Assembly (NCBI RefSeq): GCF_026343295.1
Contig: NZ_JAPELY010000003.1
Coordinates: 434,001-498,000, forward strand
Direction of reading: 5' to 3'
Source of the DNA: Streptomyces sp. NBC_00083
GTDB taxonomy: Bacteria > Actinomycetota > Actinomycetes > Streptomycetales > Streptomycetaceae
Length of the DNA stretch: 64,000 bases
Part shown: piece by piece, positions 17,985-25,870 of the stretch
How the letters are laid out: each line of letters starts with the position of its first letter
Numbering within the stretch: position 1 is the stretch's first letter
The notes under the pieces: generated by a model
Told to the model about the DNA's origin: nothing
Seen by the model: the letters and a program-made list of their open reading frames with translations, nothing else
Databases searched by the model: none
Program-made: the position numbers and the translations under genes

Positions 17985-19325
17985 TCAGGCCTTGGAGGCC
18001 GGATCGTCCTCCAGGGCGGCGCCCGGGGGAATGGCGTCCGGGGAGCGCACGGGTGTGTCCGCCGGTGCGTCGGTGGGTTCGGGGTCGGCCGGTTCGCCCT
18101 CGGCGGGGTCGCCCTCCACGGGTTCCCGGCCGGGTGTCGGCAGGTTGAAGCGCACGATCGCGAACCGGAAGATCACGTAGTAGAGCGCGGCGAACGCGAG
18201 GCCGATGGGGATCAGCAGCCAGGGCTTGGTGGCGATGCCGTAGTTGACGACGTAGTCGATGGCGCCGGAGGAGAAGCCGAAGCCGTCGCGGATGCCCAGG
18301 GCGTAGCAGACCGCCATCGAGACGCCGAAGAGCACCGCGTGGACGGCGTACAGAAGGGGCGCCACGAACATGAAGCTGAACTCGATGGGCTCGGTGACAC
18401 CCGTGACGAACGCGGTGAGCGCGACCGAGATCATCATGCCCTTGACCATCTTGCGGTTCTCGGGCCGCGCGGTGTGCGCGATGGCCATGGCCGCGGCCGG
18501 CAACGCGAACATGTAGATCGGGAAGCCGCCGGTCATGAACTGGCCCGCGCTCGGGTCGCCCGCAAGGAAGCGCGCGATGTCGCCGTGGACCTCGGCGCCG
18601 GTGTGCGGGTTGACGAACGTACCGGCGTCGAACCAGGGGAAGAACGTGAAGAAGTGGTGCATTCCGATCGGGATGAGCGCGCGCACCACCACGCCGAAGA
18701 TGCCCGCGCCCCAGGCGCCGGTGCCCACCAGCCACTCGCCGAAGTGGTAGAACCAGCCGCCGACCGTCGGCCAGACGACACCGAACACGATGCCCATGCC
18801 GACGCCCGCGAAGGCGCTGAGGATCGGCACCAGCCTGCGGCCGCCGAAGAAGCCCAGCCATTCGGGGAGTTTGGTCCGGCTGAAGCGCTGATAGAGCAGC
18901 GCGGCCACCAGACCCATCACGATGCCGCCGAGCACCTTGGCGTCCAGCGGCTTGCCGTCGACGCCCTTCGGGAAGGCGTCGCTGGCCAGGACCGCCTTGA
19001 AGACGAGGTAGCCGACCGCGGCGGCGAGCGCGGTCGAGCCGTCCGACTTCCTGGCGAAGCCGATGGCCACGCCGATGGCGAAGAGCAGCGGCAGGTTGTC
19101 GAAGACGGTCTGGCCGCCGGCCGACAGGACCATGCCGAGCTTGCGGATCAGCTCGGGGAAGTTCTCCCGGCCGAGCAGGTCCGTGCCGCCGAGGCGGACC
19201 AGGAGCGCCGCCGCGGGCAGCGTCGCGACCGGGAGCATGAGGCTGCGCCCGATGCGCTGCATGACCGCCATGACGCCACTGCCGCCGCTCTTCTTGGCGG
19301 CGGCCTTCGATGGGCCCGTACTCAT
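17985..19325 (-). CDS. PTS sugar transporter EIIC (Glc/NagE family), no EIIB
   Basis: A 446-residue membrane permease of the phosphotransferase system. It shows the glucose/N-acetylglucosamine superfamily features LPVATLPAAALLVRLG, about ten hydrophobic segments, the GIATKPWLL/TGVTEPIEFSFMF motif (substrate site) and a HHFFTFFPWF segment. In many relatives EIIB follows EIIC; here residues after about 400 are only a Pro/Glu/Asp-rich tail, so EIIB must be supplied by another gene. ATG 19325 is the start where homology begins. A promoter and operator-like repeats lie upstream, shared with the divergent GntR gene. The likely substrate is an amino sugar (inference from the SIS partner). Confidence 0.9.
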   Translation of the reverse strand: MSTGPSKAAAKKSGGSGVMAVMQRIGRSLMLPVATLPAAALLVRLGGTDLLGRENFPELIRKLGMVLSAGGQTVFDNLPLLFAIGVAIGFARKSDGSTALAAAVGYLVFKAVLASDAFPKGVDGKPLDAKVLGGIVMGLVAALLYQRFSRTKLPEWLGFFGGRRLVPILSAFAGVGMGIVFGVVWPTVGGWFYHFGEWLVGTGAWGAGIFGVVVRALIPIGMHHFFTFFPWFDAGTFVNPHTGAEVHGDIARFLAGDPSAGQFMTGGFPIYMFALPAAAMAIAHTARPENRKMVKGMMISVALTAFVTGVTEPIEFSFMFVAPLLYAVHAVLFGVSMAVCYALGIRDGFGFSSGAIDYVVNYGIATKPWLLIPIGLAFAALYYVIFRFAIVRFNLPTPGREPVEGDPAEGEPADPEPTDAPADTPVRSPDAIPPGAALEDDPASKA

Positions 19326-19420
19326 CCGTCTTCCTCCATCACGCGAGCGGTCCCGTGGCCATCCGGGGGCGGTGGCCGTCGGACCGGTCGGCCGCCGGAC
19401 CTGCCGGGTGCCGCACCCCA

Positions 19421-19449
19421 AAGGTATGCAGTGGTATTCGAGTGGTCAA
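19421..19449 (-). promoter_or_regulatory. Promoter of PTS EIIC operon
   Basis: On the minus strand TTGACC (19444-19449) and TACCTT (19421-19426) are separated by 17 bases, a good sigma-70-type promoter about 95 bp upstream of the EIIC start. AGTGGT repeats (19430, 19441, 19451) overlap it, so a bound repressor would block it. Confidence 0.55.
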
Positions 19450-19550
19450 TAGTGGTCTGCTCATTTTCTCGTCCACCCGACCAAGGGCCCGGGGCGATCG
19501 GCCCTGGCCTGCGCGGAGTCCGGCCCAGGGGTGAGTGGTATGCGGTGGTA
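19423..19550. promoter_or_regulatory. Paired operator-like repeats for GntR regulator
   Basis: The 14-base sequence GGTATGC(A/G)GTGGTA occurs at 19423-19436 and again at 19537-19550 in the same orientation with one mismatch. The first copy covers the EIIC promoter -10. The second runs into TACGCT (19549-19554), a -10 candidate for the GntR gene. Further AGTGGT copies lie at 19430, 19441, 19451 and 19534. The TGGTCT/AGTGGT half-sites recall DasR/HutC-type operators. The cognate regulator is probably the adjacent gene. Confidence 0.55.
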
Positions 19551-19579
19551 CGCTCCGAGGATCCCGCTGGAGGTTTCCG

Positions 19580-20347
19580 ATGAGCGCCGACGCCACCCCC
19601 GCCCGCCCCCTGCGCTTCACCGAACGCGGCGGCGGCCCCGCCCCGCTGTGGGCCCAGACCGCCGATCTCATCCAGGACGAGATCCAGCGCCGCGGACTGA
19701 CCGCCGGCGCCCGGCTGCCCCCCGAGCGCGAACTCGGCGAACGCCTCGACATCTCCCGGGTGACCCTGCGCAAAGCCCTGGCGCACCTGGTGGAGCAGGG
19801 CCTCGTGACGGCCTCGCACGGCCGCGGCTGGTTCGTCGCGGAGCCGGTCGCCCCCCGCGAATGGCCCAACGACCTGGAATCGTTCACGACGACGGCGCGC
19901 CGCAAGCACATGCGGCCGAGTTCGCTGGTGCTGCACCAGGAGGTGCGTCCCGCCACCCTCGACGACGCCGACCGCCTCGACGTACCGGCCGGCGCGCCCC
20001 TGCTGCGCCTGGAGCGCGTGCGGCTGCTCAATGACGTACGCATCGCCGTCGACCGGACCCTGCTGGTGGCCTCCTTCGCGCCCGGCCTCGACGCGGTGGA
20101 CTTCACCGGTGCCTCGCTCTTCGAGGAACTGCACGCACGCGGCGTCGAGCTGGACCGCTCCGAGACCACCATCGAGGCGCGCGGCGCGGACGCGGCCCTC
20201 GCAGGACACCTCGGCATCGAACCCGGCGCTCCCGTGCTCGCCCTCGATCAGACGATCTACGCACGGGACCAGCGCCCGGTGCTCCTGTCGACCGTCGAAT
20301 ACAGCGGGGACCGCTACCGCCTGCGCACCACACTCCAACCACGCTGA
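19580..20347 (+). CDS. GntR/HutC-family regulator with UTRA domain
   Basis: A 255-residue DNA-binding repressor that probably responds to a sugar phosphate. The winged helix spans about residues 24-90 (LPPERELGERLDISRVTLRKAL, HGRGWFV) and the UTRA ligand domain about 105-250 (LLRLERVRLLND, LDQTIYARDQRPVLLSTVEYSGDRYRL). ATG 19580 has GGAGG at 19569-19573. It is divergent from the PTS/SIS operon and likely controls it and itself through the repeats between them. DasR-like in architecture, but I cannot assign orthology. Confidence 0.9.
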   Translation: MSADATPARPLRFTERGGGPAPLWAQTADLIQDEIQRRGLTAGARLPPERELGERLDISRVTLRKALAHLVEQGLVTASHGRGWFVAEPVAPREWPNDLESFTTTARRKHMRPSSLVLHQEVRPATLDDADRLDVPAGAPLLRLERVRLLNDVRIAVDRTLLVASFAPGLDAVDFTGASLFEELHARGVELDRSETTIEARGADAALAGHLGIEPGAPVLALDQTIYARDQRPVLLSTVEYSGDRYRLRTTLQPR

Positions 20348-20503
20348 CAGGTGCCGCGGCCCCGGACCGCGGGCGTTGGATAGGAGAGCGGGGGCCGTTC
20401 GTCCCCCGGCCCGGCGCTCGGGTCGGCATTGTCAGTGGCTGGTGGAAGACTCGGAGGAGCAGGACGACGGGGCACGACTCGGGGTACGACCAAGGAGTTC
20501 ACC

Positions 20504-21295
20504 ATGCTCAGCACCCGGTACGTCACGGGCTCTCCCAGTTGGTTCGATCTCGGCACGCCGGACATGGACGCGGCGGCGGCCTTCTACACCGGCGTCTTCG
20601 GCTGGACCTATCAGCCCGGCGGGCCGGAGGTCGGCGGATACGGCACGTTCCAGGCCGCGGGCAAGACCATCGCCGGCGGCATGGCGATCACCCCCGAGCA
20701 GGGCCGGCCCGGATGGAACCTGTACTTCCAGACCCCGGACATCGAAGCCACGGCGCGCTCCGTCGAGCAGGCGGGCGGCAAGGTCGTCATGCCGCCGATG
20801 GACGTCATGGAGCTGGGCCGCAGCGCCGTCCTTCAGGACACGGCCGGCGTCGGCTTCTCGGGCTGGCAGCCCCAGCAGATGGCCGGCATGGAAGCGGCCG
20901 GTGAGCGGGACACGCTGGCCTGGGTCGAGCTCTACACCCCGGACGTCAAGGCGGCCATCGGCTTCTACCACGCGGTGTTCGGATGGGAGAGCACCGACGT
21001 GCCCTTCCCCGGCGGCACCTACACGACCGTCAACCCCGCCACCGCCGGGCCCGACGGGATGTTCGGCGGCATCGTCCCGATCGACGGCGACGCACTGGAG
21101 GCCGAGGCAGGCCCCTACTGGATGCCGTACATCGAGGTGGCCGACGCCGACGCGACGGCCGCCAGGGCGCGGGAGCTGGGCGGCACGGTCCGGATGGCGC
21201 CCATGGACGTGGAGGGCGTGGGCCGCCTGGGCCGGATCGCCGACCCGTTCGGCGGGCGGATCGCCATCATCACGAGCGCGATGGATGGGTCCTAA
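20504..21295 (+). CDS. Two-domain VOC (glyoxalase/bleomycin-resistance-like) protein
   Basis: A 263-residue cytoplasmic protein made of two tandem VOC domains (about 10-120 and 135-260), each starting with a WF/WVEL...D...FY motif (SWFDLGTPDMDAAAAFYTGVFGW and the matching second copy). Family members bind metals or small molecules; the substrate is unknown. ATG 20504 has AAGGAG about 8 bases upstream. It does not overlap the GntR gene, and the 156-bp gap holds GC-rich inverted sequences, so it is probably transcribed alone. Confidence 0.82.
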   Translation: MLSTRYVTGSPSWFDLGTPDMDAAAAFYTGVFGWTYQPGGPEVGGYGTFQAAGKTIAGGMAITPEQGRPGWNLYFQTPDIEATARSVEQAGGKVVMPPMDVMELGRSAVLQDTAGVGFSGWQPQQMAGMEAAGERDTLAWVELYTPDVKAAIGFYHAVFGWESTDVPFPGGTYTTVNPATAGPDGMFGGIVPIDGDALEAEAGPYWMPYIEVADADATAARARELGGTVRMAPMDVEGVGRLGRIADPFGGRIAIITSAMDGS

Positions 21296-21428
21296 TCGAG
21301 CCGCGCAGGCCGCGCAGGCCGCCGCGGGCCTCGGAGGTACGGCGGAGGAGGGCCCCGCGGGCGTGATCAACGTCGGCGTTCACGATTCGTTGATGGGACG
21401 TTGATCAGCGCCCGGCAGCGTTGACGGC

Positions 21429-21680
21429 ATGATGAACAACACCATCAGCAGTGGGGCTGAACTCACCTGGCAGGAGAGCGCGTTGTGCGCCCAGGCCGGG
21501 CCCGAGTTCTTCTTCCCGGCGCCGGGAAGTTCAACGCGTGAGGCCAAGCAGCTCTGCGGCGCCTGCGAGCAGCGCAAGGCATGCCTCGAATACGCCCTGG
21601 CGAACGACGAGCGATTCGGTGTGTGGGGCGGTCTCTCCGAGAGAGAACGCCTGGTACTGCAGCGCTCCCGGCAGCGCTGA
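21429..21680 (+). CDS. WhiB-like [4Fe-4S] regulatory protein
   Basis: An 83-residue WhiB-family protein that should bind an iron-sulfur cluster through Cys20, Cys43, Cys46 and Cys52 (C-x22-C-x2-C-x5-C), followed by the GVWGG turn (64-68) and a short basic C-terminus (ERERLVLQRSRQR) used in DNA or sigma-factor contact. The N-terminus WQESALCAQAGPEFFFP and REAK are characteristic of the WhiB/WhmD-type branch. The ATG at 21429 has a second ATG directly after it and no clear ribosome site. Which Wbl paralogue this is cannot be settled by eye. Confidence 0.93.
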   Translation: MMNNTISSGAELTWQESALCAQAGPEFFFPAPGSSTREAKQLCGACEQRKACLEYALANDERFGVWGGLSERERLVLQRSRQR

Positions 21681-21702
21681 GCACACCGGCGCCGAACAGA
21701 CC

Positions 21703-21746
21703 GATGCCGGGCGGGAACAACGGGGGAGCCGTTCCCGCCCGGCATC
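21703..21746. terminator. Strong bidirectional terminator
   Basis: GATGCCGGGCGGGAAC (21703-21718) pairs perfectly with GTTCCCGCCCGGCATC (21731-21746): a 16-bp stem with a 12-base loop, between the convergent WhiB-like and desaturase genes. Confidence 0.8.
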
Positions 21747-21809
21747 ACTGCTGGGCATCGGCGCGGGCAATCAGCGCCAGGTCTCAGCGCTGGGTGTCAG
21801 CGCCGGGTG

Positions 21810-22778
21810 TCAGCCCCGCGCGGCCATGCGCGCCTTGCGCGCGGCGAGCTTCTCGTCGAACTTGGAGGCCTCGGAGTCGAGCCCGCCCATGTACAGGCCG
21901 AGCTCCTCCTGGGCCTTGAGACCCTCCGGGCCGAGCCCGTCGATCTCCAGCACCTTGAGGTAGCGGAGCACCGGCTGGAGCACGTCGTCGTGGTGGATCC
22001 GCATGTTGTAGATCTCGCCGATCGCCATCTGTGCCGCGGCCCGCTCGAAGCCCGGCATGCCGTGACCGGGCATCCGGAAGTTCACGACGACGTCGCGCAC
22101 CGACATCATCGTCAGGTCCGGGGCGATCTCGAAGGCCGCGCCCAGCAGATTGCGGTAGAAGACCATGTGCAGGTTCTCGTCGGTGGCGATCCGCGCCAGC
22201 ATGCGGTCGCAGACCGGGTCGCCCGACTGGTGGCCGGTGTTGCGGTGCGACACCCGCGTGGCCAGCTCCTGGAACGCGACGTACGCCACCGAGTGCAGCA
22301 TCGAGTGCCGGTTGTCCGACTCGAAGCCCTCGCTCATGTGCACCATCCGGAACTGCTCCAGCTTGTCCGGGTCCACGGCGCGCGAGGCGAGCAGGTAGTC
22401 GCGCATCACGATGCCGTGCCGGCCCTCCTCCGCGGTCCAGCGGTGCACCCAGGTGCCCCAGGCGCCGTCGCGGCCGAACAGCGAGGCGATCTCGTGGTGG
22501 TAGCTGGGCAGGTTGTCCTCGGTGAGCAGGTTGACCACCAGGGCGATCTTCCCGATGTCGGTGACCTTGGACTGCTGGGGGTCCCAGGCCTCGCCGTCCT
22601 CGAAGAGGCCGGGGAAGTTGCGGGCGTCGGACCACGGCACGTACTCGTGCGGCATCCAGTCCTTGGCGACCTTGAGGTGCCGGTTGAGCTCCTTTTCGAC
22701 TACCTCTTCCAGCGCGAACAGCAGCCGGGCGTCGGTCCACGCGTCCGAACTGCCGAGGTGGGGAGAAGTGATCGTCAC
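21810..22778 (-). CDS. Acyl-ACP desaturase (soluble di-iron)
   Basis: A 322-residue soluble fatty-acid desaturase that inserts a double bond in acyl-ACP, giving unsaturated membrane fatty acids. The di-iron ligand motifs are visible: EDNLPSYHHE, AEEGRHG (ExxRH) and ATDENLH (DExxH). GTG 22778 is chosen because GGAG lies about 8 bases upstream and homology starts at TITSPHL; a longer frame exists but has no ribosome site. Two tandem palindromes upstream (22820-22854) suggest control by a TetR-type lipid-sensing repressor. Transcribed convergently with the WhiB-like gene. Confidence 0.92.
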   Translation of the reverse strand: MTITSPHLGSSDAWTDARLLFALEEVVEKELNRHLKVAKDWMPHEYVPWSDARNFPGLFEDGEAWDPQQSKVTDIGKIALVVNLLTEDNLPSYHHEIASLFGRDGAWGTWVHRWTAEEGRHGIVMRDYLLASRAVDPDKLEQFRMVHMSEGFESDNRHSMLHSVAYVAFQELATRVSHRNTGHQSGDPVCDRMLARIATDENLHMVFYRNLLGAAFEIAPDLTMMSVRDVVVNFRMPGHGMPGFERAAAQMAIGEIYNMRIHHDDVLQPVLRYLKVLEIDGLGPEGLKAQEELGLYMGGLDSEASKFDEKLAARKARMAARG

Positions 22779-22819
22779 GAGGGTGCTCCAGGGGGACGGA
22801 AAAGGGGGACGGCAGGCGT

Positions 22820-22854
22820 ACCTACGCAAACGTAGGTTACGAAACCGTAGGTTA
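22820..22854 (-). promoter_or_regulatory. Tandem palindromic operators of desaturase gene
   Basis: ACCTACG-CAAA-CGTAGGT (22820-22837) is a perfect 7-bp inverted repeat. A second TACG-AAAC-CGTA lies at 22838-22849, continuing CGTAGGTTA to 22854, so both are TACG-N4-CGTA boxes about 15 bp apart centre to centre. They lie 42-76 bp upstream of the GTG start, in the expected promoter region. Two adjacent repressor dimers could bind. Confidence 0.6.
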
Positions 22855-22990
22855 AAGCGGCCGTAAGCCTCAGCCAAGTCCACCTTCCCCTTCGTCCGGT
22901 TACGTTCTGCTATATACGCAGGTCCAGTGGGTGGAACGAGAGGCAAGTCACCTCTTTGCGGATGCCCCTGCTGTGAGCGGGGAAACAGCG

Positions 22991-23020
22991 CGGCCCGGCC
23001 CCGTCGCAGGGACCGGGCCG
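22991..23020 (-). terminator. Hairpin downstream of ABC-F gene
   Basis: CGGCCCGG (22991-22998) and CCGGGCCG (23013-23020) form an 8-bp GC stem about 28 bases past the ABC-F stop codon. There is no U-tract, as is common in Streptomyces. Confidence 0.45.
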
Positions 23021-23047
23021 GGCCGGGGGCGCGCGCTGCCGGGCGGC

Positions 23048-24691
23048 TCAGCGCACCGGGAGTCCCGCTCTCACCTCCTCCGGCGTGGTGTCGCCGAGCG
23101 CGCCGTCGAGCAGCAGCCAGCGGGTGACGCCGATGGACTCCAGGAACGGCACGTCGTGACTGGCCACGATCAGCGCACCCTCGTACGCGTCGAGGGCCGC
23201 CGTGAGCGCGCTCACGCTGGCCATGTCCAGATTGTTGGTGGGCTCGTCCAGCATCAGCAGCCGGGGCGCGGGCTCCGCGAGCAGCAGCGCCGCGAGAGCC
23301 GCCCGGAAGCGCTCCCCGCCCGAGAGGGTGCCGGCCGGCCGCTCGGCGCGGGCCCCCTTGAACAGGAACCGCGCGAGCCGTGCCCGGATCGCGTTGTCCG
23401 TCGCCCCCGGCGCGTAGCGGGCCACGTTCTCCACCACGCTCAGGGTGTCGTCCAGCACGTCGAGGCGCTGGGGCAGGAAGCGCAGCGGCACATGGGCCAC
23501 CGCCTCACCGGCCAGCGGCTCCAGCTGCCCCGCGATCGTCCTGAGCAGGGTGGTCTTGCCGGCGCCGTTGCGGCCCACCAGGGCGATGCGCTCCGGCCCC
23601 CGCACATCGAGCTCGCCCTCCACCCGCGCGCCGTACGGCAGGTGCAGCTCACGCAGGGTGAGGACCTGGCGGCCCGGGTGCACGGTGGTGTGCGGCAGCT
23701 CGATCCGGATGCCCTCGTCGTCCCGTACCGCCTCCGCCGCCTGGTCGAGCCGCTCGCGCGCCTGGTCGAGGCGTTCGGTCTGCAGGATGCGGTGCTTGCC
23801 GGCCGACACCTGTGCCTCGCGCTTGCGGTTGTTGGCGACGATCCTCGGCACCACCTTGTTGTCGTAGCTCTTCTGTCCGTACCGCTGACGCCGCGCCAGC
23901 TTGACCTGGGCCTCGGACAGTTCGCGCTTCTGCCGCTGTACGTCGGCCTCGGCCACGCGCACCATCCGCTCGGCCGCCTCCTGCTCGGCCCGCAGCGCCT
24001 CTTCGTACGCCGTGAAGTTGCCGCCGTACCAGGCGAGTTGGCCCTCGCGCAGATCGGCGATGCGGTCCACCCGGTCCAGGAGTTCCCGGTCGTGGCTGAC
24101 CACGAGGAGCACCCCGTTCCAGGCGTCGACGGCGCTGTAGAGGCGCCGCCGGGCGGGCAGGTCCAGGTTGTTGGTGGGCTCGTCGAGCAGCAGGACGTCC
24201 GGTCGCCCGAGGAGCAGTGCGGCCAGCCGGAGCAGCACCGACTCGCCACCGGAGACCTCGCCGATGGTGCGGTCGAGGCCGATGGCGCCGAGGCCGAGCT
24301 GGTCGAGGGTGGCACGGGCGCGCTCCTCGACGTCCCAGTCGTCGCCCACCGCCTCGAAGTGGTGCTCGTCGGCGTCGCCGCCCTCGATGGCGTGCAGCGC
24401 CGCGCGGACCGCGTCGATGCCGAGGGCCTCGTCGACCCGCAGGGTGGTGTCGAGGACCAGGTTCTGCGGCAGGTATCCGATCTCGCCGGCGACCTTGACG
24501 GGGCCGCCGCTCGGCGTGAGCACGCCGGCGATCAGCTTCAACAGGGTTGATTTCCCCGACCCGTTGAGGCCGACGAGGCCGGTGCGGCCGGGGCCGACGG
24601 CGAGCTGGAAGTCCTCGAAGACGGGGGTCCCGTCGGGCCAGGCGAAGGACAGCGCGGCCGAGCTGATCTGAAGGGGGGAAGCAGATGACAT
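23048..24691 (-). CDS. ABC-F ribosome-associated ATPase (possible antibiotic resistance type)
   Basis: A 547-residue soluble protein with two ABC domains and no membrane segment, of the ABC-F family that acts on ribosomes (translation rescue or ribosome protection). Domain 1 has Walker A GLNGSGKST and signature VSGGE. A charged linker helix (about 240-310, AEADVQRQKRELSEAQVKLARRQ) follows, then domain 2 with GRNGAGKTT and LSGGE. Both Walker B sequences are LLLDEPTNNLD / MLDEPTNNLD. ATG 24691 has GGGAG about 8 bases upstream. The 5' leader has an 11-codon ORF and competing inverted repeats, as in antibiotic-induced members of the family. Confidence 0.9.
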   Translation of the reverse strand: MSSASPLQISSAALSFAWPDGTPVFEDFQLAVGPGRTGLVGLNGSGKSTLLKLIAGVLTPSGGPVKVAGEIGYLPQNLVLDTTLRVDEALGIDAVRAALHAIEGGDADEHHFEAVGDDWDVEERARATLDQLGLGAIGLDRTIGEVSGGESVLLRLAALLLGRPDVLLLDEPTNNLDLPARRRLYSAVDAWNGVLLVVSHDRELLDRVDRIADLREGQLAWYGGNFTAYEEALRAEQEAAERMVRVAEADVQRQKRELSEAQVKLARRQRYGQKSYDNKVVPRIVANNRKREAQVSAGKHRILQTERLDQARERLDQAAEAVRDDEGIRIELPHTTVHPGRQVLTLRELHLPYGARVEGELDVRGPERIALVGRNGAGKTTLLRTIAGQLEPLAGEAVAHVPLRFLPQRLDVLDDTLSVVENVARYAPGATDNAIRARLARFLFKGARAERPAGTLSGGERFRAALAALLLAEPAPRLLMLDEPTNNLDMASVSALTAALDAYEGALIVASHDVPFLESIGVTRWLLLDGALGDTTPEEVRAGLPVR

Positions 24692-24736
24692 ACGGGTCTC
24701 CCGGTTGCGGGGAAGGAATGAGGGCAACGGGGGGTT

Positions 24737-24850
24737 CTGAGACACCGCTCAGGGCATGAAGAAGGCCCTGGTCGTTGAGGACATGGCTCGGAGGCAGAGG
24801 TCACACCGGGTGCGCGGCACATCGATGAGGTGCGCGGGGCGGTGTCTCAG
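24737..24850 (-). promoter_or_regulatory. Candidate attenuator leader of ABC-F gene
   Basis: Reading the minus strand, CTGAGACACCGC (24850-24839) is perfectly complementary to GCGGTGTCTCAG (24748-24737), a 12-bp stem. The right arm can instead form a short local hairpin (CTGAG with CTCAG), and AGGGC/GCCCT inside the small ORF forms a third stem. The ORF at 24784-24749 ends directly against the right arm, so a ribosome stalled there would cover it. This is the geometry of ribosome-mediated attenuation; not proven here. Confidence 0.5.
24749..24784 (-). CDS. Leader peptide MSSTTRAFFMP upstream of ABC-F gene
   Basis: An ATG at 24784-24782 opens an 11-codon frame with stop TGA at 24751-24749, 57 bases upstream of the ABC-F start. 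No good ribosome site precedes it, which weakens the case, but its stop abuts the right arm of the leader stem. The Arg-Ala-Phe-Phe-Met stretch could act as a stalling sequence (inference). Confidence 0.35.
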   Translation of the reverse strand: MSSTTRAFFMP

Positions 24851-25026
24851 GGCCTCAGACGAGCAACGTCCTACTCCATTCGACGACAACAGGGCCAGTC
24901 ACGAAGGTACGCCCGCCATCCGGGGCCCCGCAAACGAATTACTCGCCGGCCGATGAACGCGCGAGCCGCATCGAGCCACCAGCGGGAGCGGGGCGGGGAG
25001 CGGGACGCGGGTGCGCAGGCGAAGGG

Positions 25027-25061
25027 GCACCGCCGCGGCCGGGCAGGAGCGGTGGCGGTGC
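25027..25061 (-). terminator. Hairpin downstream of SsgA-like gene
   Basis: GCACCGCC (25027-25034) pairs with GGCGGTGC (25054-25061), 8 bp around a 19-base loop, about 50 bases beyond the stop of the SsgA-like gene. The intervening (GGTGGC)n run at about 25085-25103 is a short simple repeat. Confidence 0.4.
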
Positions 25062-25109
25062 GGGGGAAGGGCGAAACCGTCTCGGTGGCGGTGGCGGTGG
25101 CGGTCGGGG

Positions 25110-25526
25110 TCAGCAGGCGTCGCGCAGCAGCACGGCGAGGTCCCCGTCCAGGTCGAGGTAGTGGTGCTCGCGGCCGACCGGCACCAGGTGCTCGGCGCGC
25201 TGGAGGAAGCGGCGCACCTCCGAGGTGCGGATGTGGACCATGGCGACGCCCTCGGGGGCGTGGAATTCCAGGACGGTGCGGTCGTAGCCGTAGGGCCGCA
25301 CCCGGACGTCGCCCACACCGGCGGGTGCGTCGATGCCGGCTTCGAGCAGTTCGCGGGCGAACTCCCAGGAGACGTCGGTGCCTTCGAGGGTGGCCGGCGC
25401 GGGGAAGGCCATGTGCACGGCGAAGGGGTCGTCGGGGTCGTAGCGCAGGGTCGCGGGCACGGTCTCCATACGGGGTGCGGACGCGATCAGACGCACCTGG
25501 ACGGGCTGCTCGATGACGGTGGACAA
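25110..25526 (-). CDS. ssgD: SsgA-like sporulation/cell-division regulator (SsgD-like)
   Basis: A 138-residue SALP-family protein. These occur only in morphologically complex actinomycetes and guide septum or cell-wall events. Family features are RYDPDDPFAVHMAF, WEFARELLEAGI, GDVRVRPYG, FHAPEGVA and the C-terminal FLQRAEHLVPVGREHHYLDLD. The N-terminus STVIEQPV matches my memory of SsgD. The start is TTG at 25526, with AGGGAG eight bases upstream; no ATG or GTG precedes the conserved N-terminus. A monocistronic unit. The ssgD name is tentative. Confidence 0.88.
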   Translation of the reverse strand: MSTVIEQPVQVRLIASAPRMETVPATLRYDPDDPFAVHMAFPAPATLEGTDVSWEFARELLEAGIDAPAGVGDVRVRPYGYDRTVLEFHAPEGVAMVHIRTSEVRRFLQRAEHLVPVGREHHYLDLDGDLAVLLRDAC

Positions 25527-25870
25527 AGCCCTGCTCCCTCAGCCTCGGGGGTTCTCTCCTGCCGCCCGGAGAGACGTCGAAATTCAGCGTTCCGTGCACC
25601 GGAGGTTCACGTGACCTGCATCACTGACGACCATCGGCGCGGGGCGCCCGGGGCGGATCAGTCGTCATGGGGCTCGTTCCCGCTATCACCCCGACCACAC
25701 CGGATCACCCCTGCCTCGTATGGCTCAATTCTTCTCGGGGTCCCGTCGGTGGCGGCCGACGACGGGGCGGCATGCGGCGTGAGATGCGTACGGCGCCCGG
25801 CTCGGGCGCCCGGGACCGGTGGCGTAGGCGCTCTGGACGGGTGGGGTGGGCTCGGCTAGCTTCCGACGCC
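25527..25870. other. Intergenic region with promoters for two divergent genes
   Basis: About 340 bases between the SsgA-like gene (leftward) and the propeller gene (rightward). It contains a GTG-started 82-codon frame (25611-25859) with GGAGG five bases upstream, but its codons (cta, tca, att, ctt, tgc) are unlike local genes and I do not call it. TAGCTT at 25857-25862 is the likely -10 of the next gene, ending 8 bases before its ATG. Confidence 0.5.

Noticed and set aside
22965..22995. GTGAGCGGGGAAAC-like sequence resembling a CRISPR repeat
   Set aside because: A single copy with no spacer-repeat pattern on either side.
25611..25859. GTG-started 82-codon frame with GGAGG
   Set aside because: Codons do not follow Streptomyces bias, no recognisable domain, and its stop lies in the promoter of the next gene.
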